This document shows, one piece after another, positions 48,354 to 60,600 of a stretch of 64,000 nt of DNA. How positions within the stretch are numbered: position 1 is the stretch's first letter; each line of letters opens with the position of its first letter. The notes under the pieces were generated by a model that did no database searches, was not told the DNA's origin, and saw only the letters and a program-made list of their open reading frames with translations. The position numbers were made by a program, and so were the translations under genes. The stretch is from Hormiphora californensis (lineage: Eukaryota; Ctenophora; Tentaculata; Cydippida; Pleurobrachiidae): NCBI GenBank assembly GCA_020137815.1, contig CM035354.1, positions 6,586,015-6,650,014 of the forward strand, written 5' to 3'.

Positions 48354-49565
48354 ATGGCGGACATAGAAGTCGAAGAGCTGGAAGTTGAGGATCTGGAACT
48401 CGAAGATTTCAGTTGTGAGGTTGGAGATAGTGATGATGAAGCCGCTACAGAGGAGGTAATTGGTGCTGTTTTGGGTGTTTTTGAGTGGTTTTGGGTTCTT
48501 TTAGGTGGTTTTGGGTGCACCCAAAACCACCTAAAAGAACCCAAAACCACTGGTTTTGAGTGGTTTTGAGTGGTTTAAATCATTTAATTTATCTAACGTG
48601 GTTGTACATGTGGGCCCTAATTCTAAAATTAACACGTGAGGGTGGGAGAGAGTGCATGTGTGGACACACTGATATGTTTAACTTCCATTGTAAACGAGTT
48701 TAGAATCACACTTCACAGCTTCACGGTTCGTGATTTTATCCGTCATTATTTCACACGTCACGGCCGAGCCACTTAACACCGTGTCATAGGACCCTTGAAA
48801 TTATTTTAGGCCCAGGAAAATCATGAAGAAATGAAAAGTTGCGATAATTCACATGAATAGGAAATTGGTCACCATCCACTCCCGTCCCAATTCCCTGTGC
48901 AGCTTCCATCAATTCTTCACTTTCCAGTCTCCACTTATCCACTATCCCTCAATTCCTTGCTTCCCATTCCCATATCTCAGTTACCAAACCTCCCTCTCCC
49001 ATCCCCATCTCCCATATCTTGCTGAGTCAACAACCCATCTCCCTCAGTTCCTAACCTCTCTCATTGCCCCTACAGGTGGACATCTGTGGAATGTGTGGTC
49101 AGGTGATTGAGGGTCAGTTCCTCACCGCTCTAGACAACAAGTTCCACCCTGACTGCTTCTGCTGTGTCAACTGCAAGACCAAGATCGAGCCTGGTCAGGA
49201 TTTTTATGAGAGGTAGGTGTTACTCCTAACCGGCCACCAATCCACCGTCCCCATCTCCCTCTCCTAACCCCCAAGTCGCCCAAGGAATGATGAGCCCCAT
49301 CTCTCCTCTTACTCAGTGTCCCCTTCTAAACCCTCCCCTTCCTTTCAGGAACGACAAGCCCCTGTGTGTTGGGTGCTACTACGAACTATACGGGTACAAG
49401 TGCAAGATCTGCAGCGAATACATCAAGGGACAGCGACTAATTTGGGGTGACGATGCCTTCCATTTCCAGTGTGTCAAATGTACCGGGTGCAGCAAGGCTC
49501 TCTGTGAGACTGACGACCTCAAGGTAGTGAACAAGAAGGACTTCATCCACGTCAGCTGTTGTTAG
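48354..49565 (+). CDS. Small two-LIM-domain protein with acidic N-terminus
   Basis: Three exons fit in phase: 48354-48455, 49076-49212 and 49349-49565, giving 151 residues. Residues 1-34 are strongly acidic (EVEELEVEDLELED). LIM1 has CGMC, HPDCFCC..C and a closing CVGC. LIM2 has CKIC, FHFQCVKC..C and ends at HVSCC, only a residue past its last zinc-ligand position. LIM domains are paired zinc fingers for protein-protein contact, often linking actin or adhesion proteins or acting in the nucleus. The nearest named relatives cannot be chosen by eye (PINCH-, FHL- and prickle/testin-type LIMs are all possible). A 68-bp perfect palindrome sits 28 bases inside intron 1. Confidence 0.88.
48484..48551. 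repeat. 68-bp perfect palindrome in LIM gene intron 1
   Basis: The left arm AGTGGTTTTGGGTTCTTTTA...GGGTG meets its exact reverse complement with no spacer at 48517/48518. Further GAGTGGTTTT copies lie on both sides. It begins 28 bases after the exon 1 donor. Confidence 0.9.
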
Positions 49566-51568
49566 AGATGTGAGATGCATCTGTCAGAGGTAGCGATCAC
49601 TGATCAGAGAGATACGTGATCTGATCTGTCAGATAGGTAGTGAGAAGTGAAGTAAAGTGATCTGTGAGAGAGTAGTAGCAGAGTGATGTGATCTGAAATG
49701 TGAGACGCCACTTTAGATTGACCAAGACATAAAGATGGAGAGAAGTACAGGTAAAGAAAATACGTCATATTTGCTAAAAAGTTTGCGATTCCCAAATAAT
49801 TGATATTTGAATGATGTTCGAGACCGTGTAAAACAAAGGAACCATAATAGTTAAGAGACCATCAAGTGCAACAAAAAACCGCTTCAAGCGCACCAAATAG
49901 AGCTTCATCCATAAGCTAGCGCATTTGGAAATCATCGCTAAGAGTCTGCATCGCTGCCAACGCGTGTTTTATGCGCTGTCCCTGCGCTGGATAATTGATG
50001 GGAGCTTTGGGGACTCTTGAAGTGGTCGGCTGGAGTGTGGATCTGGTGGCCTGGTTGGCTGTCTAGGTTAGGACGTCTATCGGGTTGTCTGTGTTTGGAG
50101 CTTGATACTAAGTGCTCCCTGAGTCTATCATAGGCCGTACGGTAGAGGTGAGTCAATTGATTTTGAGCTATTGGCTCCAAATTCATACTGACTTCTGCAA
50201 CGATTTAAAAAGGCTATAATAAATTGTTCTTTGGCGAGGAGTTGATTTCATTGTTTGACTTTATTGGGTCGTACCAAAAATACATCGATCGATTTGCCCC
50301 CTTTGTCTTCAGCTTCTTCCAAAAAATCTTTTGTTTCTCTCCAGCACATTTAAAAAAAACTCGTGCTGGAGCACCCATGCTTTTTGAAAAGTTTTCAGTA
50401 TACCAATCATAGCTGCTGAATTCCTTTCTTCTCTGTTTTGGAAGCATATGTTTCTTACTCTTCTCTCTGCACCCTCTCTCTCTTTCTTTCTCTTTCTCTC
50501 CATCTCTCTCTCCGTCACTTTAGTGGTGGGGTGTGATGAAGCTTGCTTGGGAGGGGGATAAAAGAAGGGTATCATAGTTCATTCAGCCCTAACTCCCTTT
50601 CAAATTCAAATATAATATCTTTCCTCTTATTTTTGAACTCAAAGATATTATTTTCCCTCCCTCTCTCTCCCTCCCTATCTCTATCTCTATGTCCCTGTAT
50701 TAAATATCTCTCTCCAGCTCTGTCAAATGCTAGTGCCATTTGAACTTATTTGGATGGTTACAATGATATACCGCAAAGCAACCACCCCCCTATTCCACCA
50801 CCCGTGCCAGCGAGGGTAGTTTACTGTTTAATATCTACAAAAATACTTGCAGCCTTGTGTGCATAGCATCATATTATAATTATGATTAGGTATTAGCTAT
50901 CTCCATATCTGCATCTATTATTATTATTATAGTTACCTATTAGCTCTCGGCTCCTACGGGATCGGAAGCGACGAATTAACCCCTGATCCCTTGCCAGCGC
51001 GCGAAGGAGTTAATTCGTAACCAACGTTAACACGGGTCACACCAAGTAGGTACCTAATTTTAATAAATGCGACTAATCACTAATCATAATGATAAGCCGA
51101 ATCAAGAATGCATATTTTGAGTAATATCTTTCATATTACAAATCCTCTCTCCCCACCACCCCCACCTCCCCCTCTCTCTATCTCCCTCAGCTCTTATCAT
51201 GTGTAAATGCAAACCCTTGTTTATTGTTAACATCGATCCTTATCTCCCTACCACCACTCCAGGCGCAGAACGTCTCTCTATCTCTCCTTATTCTCTGTTT
51301 GACGTTTTCGTGCTGTTGCGTGTGTGCAGTAGGTTCTGCATTGAGCCCGGTTCCAAGATTGGGTGCCATCCCAGTACCTTCGAGGATGTGTCTTGATCAT
51401 GAAAAGAAAGGACGGACCTACAAAGCTCTTTATTATTCTTGATCAGTCCATGTTGATGCAGAGGAGCTGATTTCTTTGGGCCTGCCGGAGATCCCTCTAT
51501 TTTTTATTTCCTCTCTCATATCTCTCATATCTTCCTCCATCACTATTATATGTCTCTCTATGTCTATG

Positions 51569-51572
<4 letters not shown>

Positions 51573-51645
<73 letters not shown>

Positions 51646-51690
51646 TCACTCTCTCTCTCACTCTCTCTCTCTCACTCTTTCCATCTCTCT
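51573..51690. repeat. (CT)n tract
   Basis: A CT run with CTCACT interruptions. It is low complexity. Confidence 0.95.
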
Positions 51691-51997
51691 TTCCATCTCT
51701 CTCCTTTCCTCCCTCTCTCCCTCTCTTTCTTTCCTTCTCAATCTCTCAACTTTCAATCTCCAAATTGAGCAACGAGCTTTGTACCCTTCCTTTGTTGACC
51801 AGCCTACTACACGGTGTGCTCCTGATGATCTACATGTGCAGCTATCCGGAATGGTACTTTCCATCTTCATATTGACAACTGGTGAGTGATATAATTCCGA
51901 GTCGTATGATTATAGCAACAAAGTGTTTCTGAGTCTCATGTTTATAGAGTTTCCTAGCAACGAATTGTATCCGAGTCGGATTGTTTCCTAGTAGCAT

Positions 51998-52072
51998 TTG
52001 TCAGGCCAATGCTTTGGCCACAGTTCTCGCTTTGAAAGAAATGAGAATAGGGTCAGGCCAATGCTCTGACAG
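51998..52072. mobile_element. 75-bp ultra-short two-module element
   Basis: Two direct copies of GTCAGGCCAATGCT(T/C)TG(G/A)C are separated by a CAGTTCTCGC...GAGAATAGG spacer. The flanks AGTAGCAT and AGTTGCAT match at 7 of 8 bases. Confidence 0.65.
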
Positions 52073-52356
52073 AGTTGCATGGCAACGAATAGTTTTCTAT
52101 TTGGTGACTAGTTCAATTGTTGATCTCTAGGTGAAACTGAGAGTGATAACAATTCCAGCAAAGAGATCAAACAGATTACAGATAACTCTTCCCCCTTACT
52201 CAACAAGATCAAACAGATATGACCTGTCTGAAATGGTACGAGATCGGCTGGATGCAGCTGTTGTAGTAGCGTAGTTGAATGGGGGTTAACTAAGTCGCCA
52301 AGCTTACTGCTTAGTAACTGATTAGCTGAAGTTCTGACAGGGATCTTGATCAATAT

Positions 52357-52424
52357 CTGTCTGGCGCCGCGTGCCCCATCTGAGCGCACTGAGAATCAAA
52401 TCGGGGTCTGGCAGCGCTAGACAG
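52357..52424. mobile_element. 68-bp mini-element with perfect 8-bp TSD
   Basis: It starts CTGTCTGGCGCCGCG and ends TCTGGCAGCGCTAGACAG, with imperfect inverted termini. ATCAATAT flanks both sides (52349-52356 and 52425-52432). A diverged copy is at 23260. Confidence 0.75.
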
Positions 52425-52772
52425 ATCAATATCATTCAATGATTTAAAGTCCAATTCTGTAACTAGGATTGAAAGATGATTTGGTAATAGCTATCAATAG
52501 TTCATTTTGGTGATCAATACTATTTATACTTATAGAACTTCATATTTTAACATTTTATGATCGTTCTTCAAGATTATTTCAGCGAGACAATGCCGTTTCA
52601 AACCAACCCTATCTCTTATTTCTCATGAGATCTCATGAATCAATTTTCCTGTGTGAACGGGGCTTTAATAAAACATCGCTTTTTGACTGCCATTTACCCA
52701 AGCTTGATTGGCAGAAGCTCTGTCAGGGAGATATTTATAGACAAGGGAGTGAGAGAGAAAGACAGAGAGAGT

Positions 52773-52774
<2 letters not shown>

Positions 52775-52850
<76 letters not shown>
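52775..52850. repeat. (GA)n microsatellite
   Basis: A GA dinucleotide run with one GAAAGA break. Confidence 0.95.
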
Positions 52851-52852
<2 letters not shown>

Positions 52853-53445
52853 TCAGAGGTCCTGAATGTATTGTCTTTCGACATTAGCATAAATCCCTCT
52901 GCTTTGCGTTGCCTCACAATACTGTCCTTTACGCACCGTGAGGCCTGCTACGTGCGTAGTGATCGTGTAGTATGACAAGCCGAGTGGCATTAAAATTAAA
53001 ATCCGAACCATAATTTATTTGCATTTCGATTTGAATTTTCAGTGACTATTATTTTTGGCTCTAATGACAACTGACAACTTTTGGCTCTAAAACAACTTTG
53101 TTTTCTGGGGTTGACAGATAAATGATTTCTGTCGTTTCCCACATCACCCACCGCGAATGATCGTCCCCTTCGTTCAATGTGTCAGCATATTTATTTGTTA
53201 ACAGTATTTGAATCTGGGAGAGGTTTCAGAGCGAATTGTGACTTGAAGATTGGGAGAGAAAGAGTAAGGTATTAAGTTTTTTCGTGCATTGTCTCTTCCT
53301 CTATTGCTCCACAGTGCAGTAAAGACCACTGTGTTATTTTCTATTTTCTCTTCCTGAAATTAATTCATTTCAGCAGCCGTGCTCCGTTATTCGTGCAATA
53401 CAGCTTTTAGCCGCACCTTGCATCAATGCATCATGTTGGTACGCG

Positions 53446-53447
<2 letters not shown>

Positions 53448-53517
<70 letters not shown>
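53448..53517. repeat. (GA)n microsatellite
   Basis: An uninterrupted GA run of about 35 units. Confidence 0.95.
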
Positions 53518-53518
<1 letters not shown>

Positions 53519-54261
53519 TTTCTTCCAATTTCAAGGTAACGGGCGTGACGTCATAGTCACGATGCGAACAATTCCATATCACACAATCGGGTCAAATTTA
53601 TTTTTGCATGGAAAGCATTTGCATATCCATACAACGAGCATCTATCGACATCGTATCTATTTATTAATTTATTTGTTGAAGTAACCCTATGTTGTTATCA
53701 TTTATTTGTATCAAAATTTAAAATTTTTAAAGAAGTTATAGTTCCGAAGAAGGAAAATTAAACTATTGCACCACGGCGGGTCCCGGCCTTGGTCAACCTG
53801 GGGTACACTGATTTCTCATCTTCCCTTTTTCATGCTATCTTTCTCTCTCCCTCTTAAATCACTCTCCCTCCCTCCCTCTCTCTCCGGCCTCTCTCAGTCC
53901 CTCTCCCTCCCTCTCTCTCTCTCTCCTCTCTCCCTCCCTCTCTCTCTCCCTCTCCGCCCGTCCTAAAGAATTAGAGAGGGGACACCCAGGACCTTCTTCT
54001 CCTTGAACACAAGGAGGGGGATCACGTGTCATTGCAAGTTGGTGTCATGTGACGCGAGAGTCACGTGATCGCCGCACAACAGTCGCCGCCACGCAGCCCG
54101 ACACAACTTCGCCCCCTACGGCACCAGGGTGTATTATACATGCACTGTGATGACCTACTATTTTAGTTTTCCCTTTTTTGGTTTGTTTTATCAGTTTGAA
54201 GCAAACGAAGCTTCGTTGAAGTTGAGAGAGAGAGAGAGAGTAGAGAGATGGGCAGTTGTAT

Positions 54262-54611
54262 GTGGGATGGAGGACGAAACTGTCAAACACGTACTCACAG
54301 AATGCCCACTACTGTGGAAACTTCGACAAGAAGTATTCGATAAACTGTGCGTGACTTTGGACGACATAAGACACCACCTGCCCTTCCAAAAAACCGTCAC
54401 GTTTTACCGAAGGGCGGAGAAACTACTACACCCCGAGGACCCTCACCCGGCCTCTAGGTAGAAAACACCACGACTCCAAGAAGTACACCCCAGGAATCTA
54501 GAATTTCTGGTCGGGGTACCTCAAGGCTGGGGAACGTAACCATTGTGCTACATCCCTTCATCTCAGCCCCTCACGGGGCTGAGACAGCCTCTACGAAGAA
54601 GAAGAAGAAGA
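54262..54611 (+). mobile_element. 5'-truncated non-LTR retrotransposon (LINE) tail
   Basis: About 65 codons (54262-54461) encode the C-terminal end of a LINE polyprotein: MEDETVKHVLTECPLLW fits the zinc-binding segment that follows reverse transcriptase. A short 3'UTR and a (GAA)n tail follow. The 16-bp sequence AGATGGGCAGTTGTAT flanks it at 54246-54261 and 54612-54627, the mark of target-primed insertion. Only about 350 bases were copied, so the element is dead on arrival. Confidence 0.85.
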
Positions 54612-56425
54612 AGATGGGCAGTTGTATCATGAAGAGAGATTGTTTGATGTCCTTTGAATAAAGAGAACCCCAAATTAACACCACAGTTCGCCTGGTAAAG
54701 TTTTCAACCCACTTTTTACCTGCCTCCGGCCTTTCTTTGCTCGCTCTCCCTGTTGATCTCTCCAATGGTAGCTCGCTCTCTCTCTCTCTTTCTCTAATCT
54801 CACACAATCCCCCTCACATTCTCTCACCTGATCACGCTCTAGACGGGGTAACACGACGCCTTCTAACCAACAAGTCTGTCCCTGGCTTTACCTGTCTCTG
54901 AGCTGGGACCCCTAATTGGACAGTAGACGAAAGAGATTCAACCATCTTGTTTTTCAGCCGCTGAGTGAGAGAGTGAGAAAGAGAGGGGGCTCGTGTTACC
55001 GTGAATTTCAAAAACGAGAAGGGCCATGTAACGTTTTACGTTTTTCAGTAGCCATGTCGCGTTATTATAGTCATCTCCTTCACCCCATCTCTTGTTTCTT
55101 TCCGGCGTCTCGACATAACGGTACTATTCTTCTCTCTCCCTCTCTCTCCCCTCTCTCTCCCTCCCTCCTCTCTCTCCCTCTCTCGCTCTCAAATACTGCA
55201 CTTCTCCTTCTTTCTCTCCCTTGACGAGCTCTCTTATCTCTGTTGGTGATCACTAACTAGTGTGTTTGCTGTTGTAAGAGTTCACCGCTCAGGAACTCCT
55301 GTTTTTACCGGTTAAATTATTATAGTGATTGTTACTTGATTTAGTATAAACGTAACGTGATTAAGCGAATCATCGTGAGGCTAAATCTTTATACTTAGGT
55401 ATTATCCTTCTAGAATTAGGTATTATCCTTCTAGAATCTCGTCTGGGGACACCAATCCGTTAGTTATGCCTGCATTTTAATAGCTGCATCGATCCCTATA
55501 TCGTTTTACTTTTATTATTATTCAAGAACAAGCTCTGTTTCTGAAACTATAATAATTCGTTAGTAAGGTGGTTAAAATGCTGCGATTCTCATCTTTATCG
55601 AAATTATTCTGTTTGTGTTCATATTCCAACAGCTTTCAGATTCAAGATTTTGAATACCTTACTCCCAAGCTCCTATATTTCAAGGAATTTTTAAATAAGA
55701 AACTTTTTTCTAAGAAACCACAAGAGTTAGCAATCCAAAAAATAAGAAACTTTCTCTTTTATTAAGAAACTAAACAAGTTAGGGGTTTCTTATTTTGTTG
55801 GGGTGTCTCCGAATTGTGTAATTTACCCGATTTGAAAGTTTGTTTCAAAAAAAGTTTCTTACTAAAGCGTTACTTTAAAAACAAGAATAAGGTATAACTC
55901 CTGTAAGCTGGTCAATATGAATTTAACGATCTAAATATTGCATCTCTCTATAATAGAGATGGAGATTAAATATTGTTTCTAATTTGTGATGGTTCTTATA
56001 AAGTAAATATGGGTAATAACGCAGTAAACATATAACAGGTGTCGTAAAAACTGTCGCGACTGCTTCACTTTGATATTTCTCAATTTCTATCAGCTATCAT
56101 AGCATGCCCTTTGTTTCTGAGCATGATAGTTTTCCAAGATTTTGGGTAGTTGCAACAAACAAACGGCTGGGGCGTGAATATTTGAAACCTAAGACTCTGT
56201 TTAGAGGCACGCATGTGAGCTTAGAAACAGCCCCCAAACCCGCTTCCTCACTAAAAAGACGATGGGACTGTATTTTTTGAGGGGTGATCATTATTTCCCT
56301 GCCATGTTGAACTATCTTTTCTAAGGAACCAAGTTCAGAATGTTTTAAGTTTCGGTGCAGCTTGATTTGGATTGTCAATACAACTGTTATAACATGTTAT
56401 AGTCGGAACTCTATTTCTATCTTTT

Positions 56426-56888
56426 TCCCTCTCTCTAGCACATCCAGTAACTCAGATCTTCCCTCTCTCTAGCACATCCAGTAACTCAGATCTTCCCTCT
56501 CTCTAGCACTACCAGTAACTCAGATCTTCCCTCTCTCTAGCACATCCAGTAACTCAGATCTTCCCTCTCTCTAGCACAACCAGTAACTCAGATCTTCTCT
56601 CTCTAGCACATCCAGTAACTCAGATCTTCCCTCTCTAGCACAACCAGTAACTCAGATCTTCCCTTTCTAGCACAACCAGTAACTCAGATCTTCCCTCTCT
56701 AGCAAATCCAGTAACTCAGATCTTCCCTCTCTCTAGCAATTCCAGTAACTCAGATCTTCCCTTTCTAGCACTACCAGTAACTCAGATCTTCCCTCTTTCT
56801 AGCACAACCAGTAACTCAGATCTTCCCTCTCTAGCAAATCCAGTAACTCAGATCTTCCCTTTCTAGCACTACCAGTAACTCAGATCTG
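56426..56888 (+). repeat. 14-copy minisatellite of a 3' splice-site unit
   Basis: The 32-34-bp unit reads CAGTAACTCAGATCTTCCC(TCT)nAGCA(C/A)(A/T)(T/A)C. Each unit contains a branchpoint-like GTAAC, a pyrimidine tract and TAG. The last unit differs (CAGATCTG) and runs into open, non-repetitive sequence. The unit length varies only in the TC run. Confidence 0.9.
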
Positions 56889-56947
56889 AATATCTTACCA
56901 CCTGTCGCTACTGTGGAGCATACCCGACACATCATGGGATCTATCGT
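56867..56947 (+). other. Candidate upstream exon after the minisatellite
   Basis: After the last TAG of the array the frame reads SNSDLNILPPVATVEHTRHI and then reaches ATCGT|gtgagt, a good donor. It could be an upstream exon of the GATA-like gene. However, the next exon has an in-frame TGA ahead of its ATG, so this could only be 5'UTR or belong to another isoform. Confidence 0.35.
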
Positions 56948-57653
56948 GTGAGTGGAACTTTCCTTTTTATACTGTACAGTTAAAAATTATATCAAAATTC
57001 CTTACTTGGCGTTTGATCCAATCAAAATAGCACGTCGTAGAAGAAGTGTTAGGGAACCATGGGGTCAGGCATGTTCACATTTTAGATATTGGCTGATTTT
57101 CAATGTGCCCCTTAATTATTTAACCCACCGACTTGCTACCTGTTAGATGTTGTGAGAAAGGGGCAAGACTCAAGAGTGCTTGATCGTTACTGATGAATAT
57201 GTGAATAATGAGTCAGGTTCAGGGACTTGTTCTCGTCATGGCCTGGAAAATTTCCCACGTTCCGTCTAAAGTCCGTTATTCTTTCTCCCTATACCTTCTC
57301 TTTCTCTCTCTGTCTATCCCTCATATTTCCCCACTTTATCTGTCTAACAAGAACCACAGCGTGACACATCAAAACTGCTAAACCGTCGCCAAAAGATCAC
57401 ATCCTAACTAGGAAGAAAGGGGAGAGAAAGAGAGAGAGAGAGAAAAAGAAAGAAAGAGAGAGAAAGATAGAAAATTGTCTGATGATTGTGGCAGTTTTCC
57501 TGCCCCACAGAGATAAGAGAGTTCACATTTCCAGTTTATCAGTTGGAAAATCTCGCATGCATCACAATAGTTGGTCGTCTAGTTAGTTCCGTTTTGTTCC
57601 TCTCCCTCCCTCTTCTTGCACCTCGCGTCGTGGTCCTCTCCGAATCCTGAAAT

Positions 57654-60600
57654 ATGTCTGAAGTGCTCAACCACCGACCAACCTCTCCCATCCCTGTGCT
57701 CCGGGTACTGCGTCCCTACTACGGCCACCGTGTCCGGTACCATAGCAACAATAACGATCACCTGCACCCTCTTCCACCCTCTCCGGATAAGGATAAAATC
57801 ATCAAGGACGTGTCACTTAGTAGTGCCAGCCCTAATCATAGTGACGAGCTATCTGAACTATCTGCTTCCTCCCTCCGCTATGCGGCACTTCTTAATGAGA
57901 GGTAATATAGGGAGCAGCAGCTCGGGTCAGATTTAATCAGAGATAGATTGGGAGATAGCTGGTAGGGTGGTCATATATATTGGAAGTTCTGTGAGATAAA
58001 ATAAGAGGGAAGCTAAATAGTGTCGGTTTGTATCTTTATTAGGTAGAAAAGTAGAATAAGTTAAAATAATTTTGCTGAAACCCATACAATTTCTAAATAT
58101 TTGACACTTCTCCGAGGTGCCAAAACTCTCAAATATAGGGCTCGAAATATAGAACCCCCTATCTTAATATTTAAGTTAACGTAGGACAGGTCCCCGGCAC
58201 TGGTGTCTGGGCTCCCAGTCGTTCATAAATATACGACCTCCTTACCATTTCAAGATTTACAAATTTCGTTGAGTATTGCTCAACTATCAGTATATACTAG
58301 TACTACATATTTAAACTGAAATATATTTGATCTTCATGGCTTCGTGTGCGGTGACGCTGCAATCAAATATATAATTGAACATATAACACCCCTCCCTCTA
58401 TCTCTCCAGGGAGGAACGCAGAACGGTGACCCTTGGATCACAGACGAGCGCCTTCGCAAACCCACGAAGCGGGACTTCTTCTGGTGACTACCCTGACACT
58501 GATATGGTAAGTTGAGAGTTGGGTGAGGTAATACATGGTAGTCCAATAAATATCAACAAAAATAGATGGGTTGCTTAGAATTAAGTTTAGAGGGAATTGA
58601 GAGTGGGGGAGAGAGAGAGATACTGCTGCAGAACGCATAGCCTGAATTTATTTCTCGGTTACGGGCTTTTACGGGCCCTGAAAGTTGAAAAGCCGGTAAC
58701 CGAGAAATGAATCGCAATGAGAAATGTGCATCTCTTCAGATTCAGAATGAGGGATAGCTATATGGAGCAAGTTATTAAAATAGAATCGAGATGTCCTTGC
58801 TCCATCCTCTCTCCCCCAGTTGAGTGAGAAATACAATAGGCGCATAAATTCTAGCTGACGATATTTTTATCATCTCTGTTTGGGACCCCAGTATATTTAG
58901 TAAATCATGGAACAACACCTTTATTGTTCGACTCAACAGCACCAGGTAAATTCTTTGTTCTCCACCAGAGAGAGTTACCATGGTAACACCATTCATTTGG
59001 CCGTTTTCAGCCGTTTAGGAGTTTTGACCGTTTAGGAGTTTGAACACTGACTAATTTTATTTCCGGCCTTTTCGTGGAATTTTATGCATATCTGTCTCAT
59101 TTATTAGACTGCCAATTTGTAAACCGCCAGTAACCGTCTCGATACCCATATTGCACACCGTTTATCTTCTTCAGATATTATCTTATCTCCTTTTAATTTA
59201 GTAAGAAGGTATGTCAGGGGAAACTCTAACTGAATGGCATCCCATTAATGGGATCCCATCAACAGTAAAACTCTAACTGATAATGGACCACAGTGATGGT
59301 TCTTTCTCTGTATTCTCTCTGTAGGCAGTACATCTATGTACTGCCTACAGAGAGAATACAGAGAAAGAACTATAGGGCATGCCCGGGCACGGGCGCGCAC
59401 ACAGAGAGAATACAGAGAAAGAACCATCACTGTGGTCCATTATCAGTTAGAGTTTTACTGTTGATGGGATCCCATTAATGGGATGCCATTCAGTTAGAGT
59501 TTCCCCTAAGGTTCAGGTGCTTCATGCAAGATAAACTCAATTTAGAAATCTCTCTTTCCTGTTGCAGTACTGGTCCCCTCACACCATGTGCGTATTGAGC
59601 CTTGAATTAAATCACTAGCTGGTGAGTGAGAGAGAGAGAGACCCGCTGGTGAAAGCAGTACCGCGGGTACTGCAGCTGATAAGGGCTGTTTTCCCACGGC
59701 GCACATGCAATGAGGCCTGAGGGATTGTATTTTAGGGGGTAGGAAGCGGGCACGAATATGCCGATAAAGTAACCGTATTAGAACGGCAACGCGGTCGTGC
59801 GGAAACCCAGGAAAATACATGTGAGAGTCGTGAGAGAGGGACAACAAATGAGAGAGGCCGAGGGAACTGGGACCGCTAATTGAATTGGCTGCTTGGCAAT
59901 TATTAAATCTTCATTGATCAGGGATCTTTAGTAATTAATTGACCAGGCCACCCCAGCTCAGATGCCTACATGGTGAAAATAGAAATCGGAATGATCCCGG
60001 TTATTCTCACGGCTGAGTAGGGGGCGTGGGAAGTTCCCAGTTGCAACTGATTCAAGCAGATCTTATCTGCACGTGAGAAAATGGCGCGCACAACAACGCC
60101 TCCTCCACTGCCTTCTACAGTCAAACAGCTCTCCCTCTTGCTTCCCTCTTGTTACACACACAGGTCTTTCTTTCTCACTTCATTGTTTAACTTTGCAACA
60201 CTCTCTCCGTACTAAGTAGTTGAACCACATTCCGTCCCTCAAGTAGGGGCCCATTTTGTTTTATTTGCCACGCCTTTATCACTTCCCCTCTGCATTTCTT
60301 GATTTTGACAACCTCCCCATTTTGAATTTTGACTCAAGACGATACTTAGTGTTGAACTTGAATATCATGGCAAGAACACGAGCACTCTCCAGACTCCGAA
60401 ATCCAGAAGGAAAAAGGTTCCACTACTTTGAAAATTCTCCAGTTTTGCCTTTTCCATTCTGCCCGACCTCAGATGCATCTGCCGCCGTACAGCTAGCTGA
60501 ACACTGTCTAAACAAGCTTGGGATTCCCACCTCCACCACCCTACATCGCTCCATCTCTACCTCCTCTAATGCCTCCCTCTCCATCTCTCCCATCGACTCT

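Larger units (their letters stand above)
49566..57653. other. Intergenic region upstream of the GATA-like gene
   Basis: It contains (CT)n and (GA)n tracts (51573-51690, 52775-52850, 53448-53517), two mini-elements near 52 kb, a truncated LINE at 54262 and a direct repeat of about 21 bp at 55398-55439. It ends with a 14-copy minisatellite and candidate upstream exon at 56.4-56.95 kb. I found no supported gene before 56.8 kb. Confidence 0.45.

Noticed and set aside
50930-51035. tRNA-like or hairpin structure around GAATTAACCCC...GGAGTTAATTC
   Set aside because: Only one stem pairs. There is no T-loop or acceptor pattern, so no RNA gene is called.
56426-56888. CRISPR-like regularly spaced repeats
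   Set aside because: The units are contiguous and nearly identical throughout, with no unique spacers. The context is animal introns, so it is a minisatellite.
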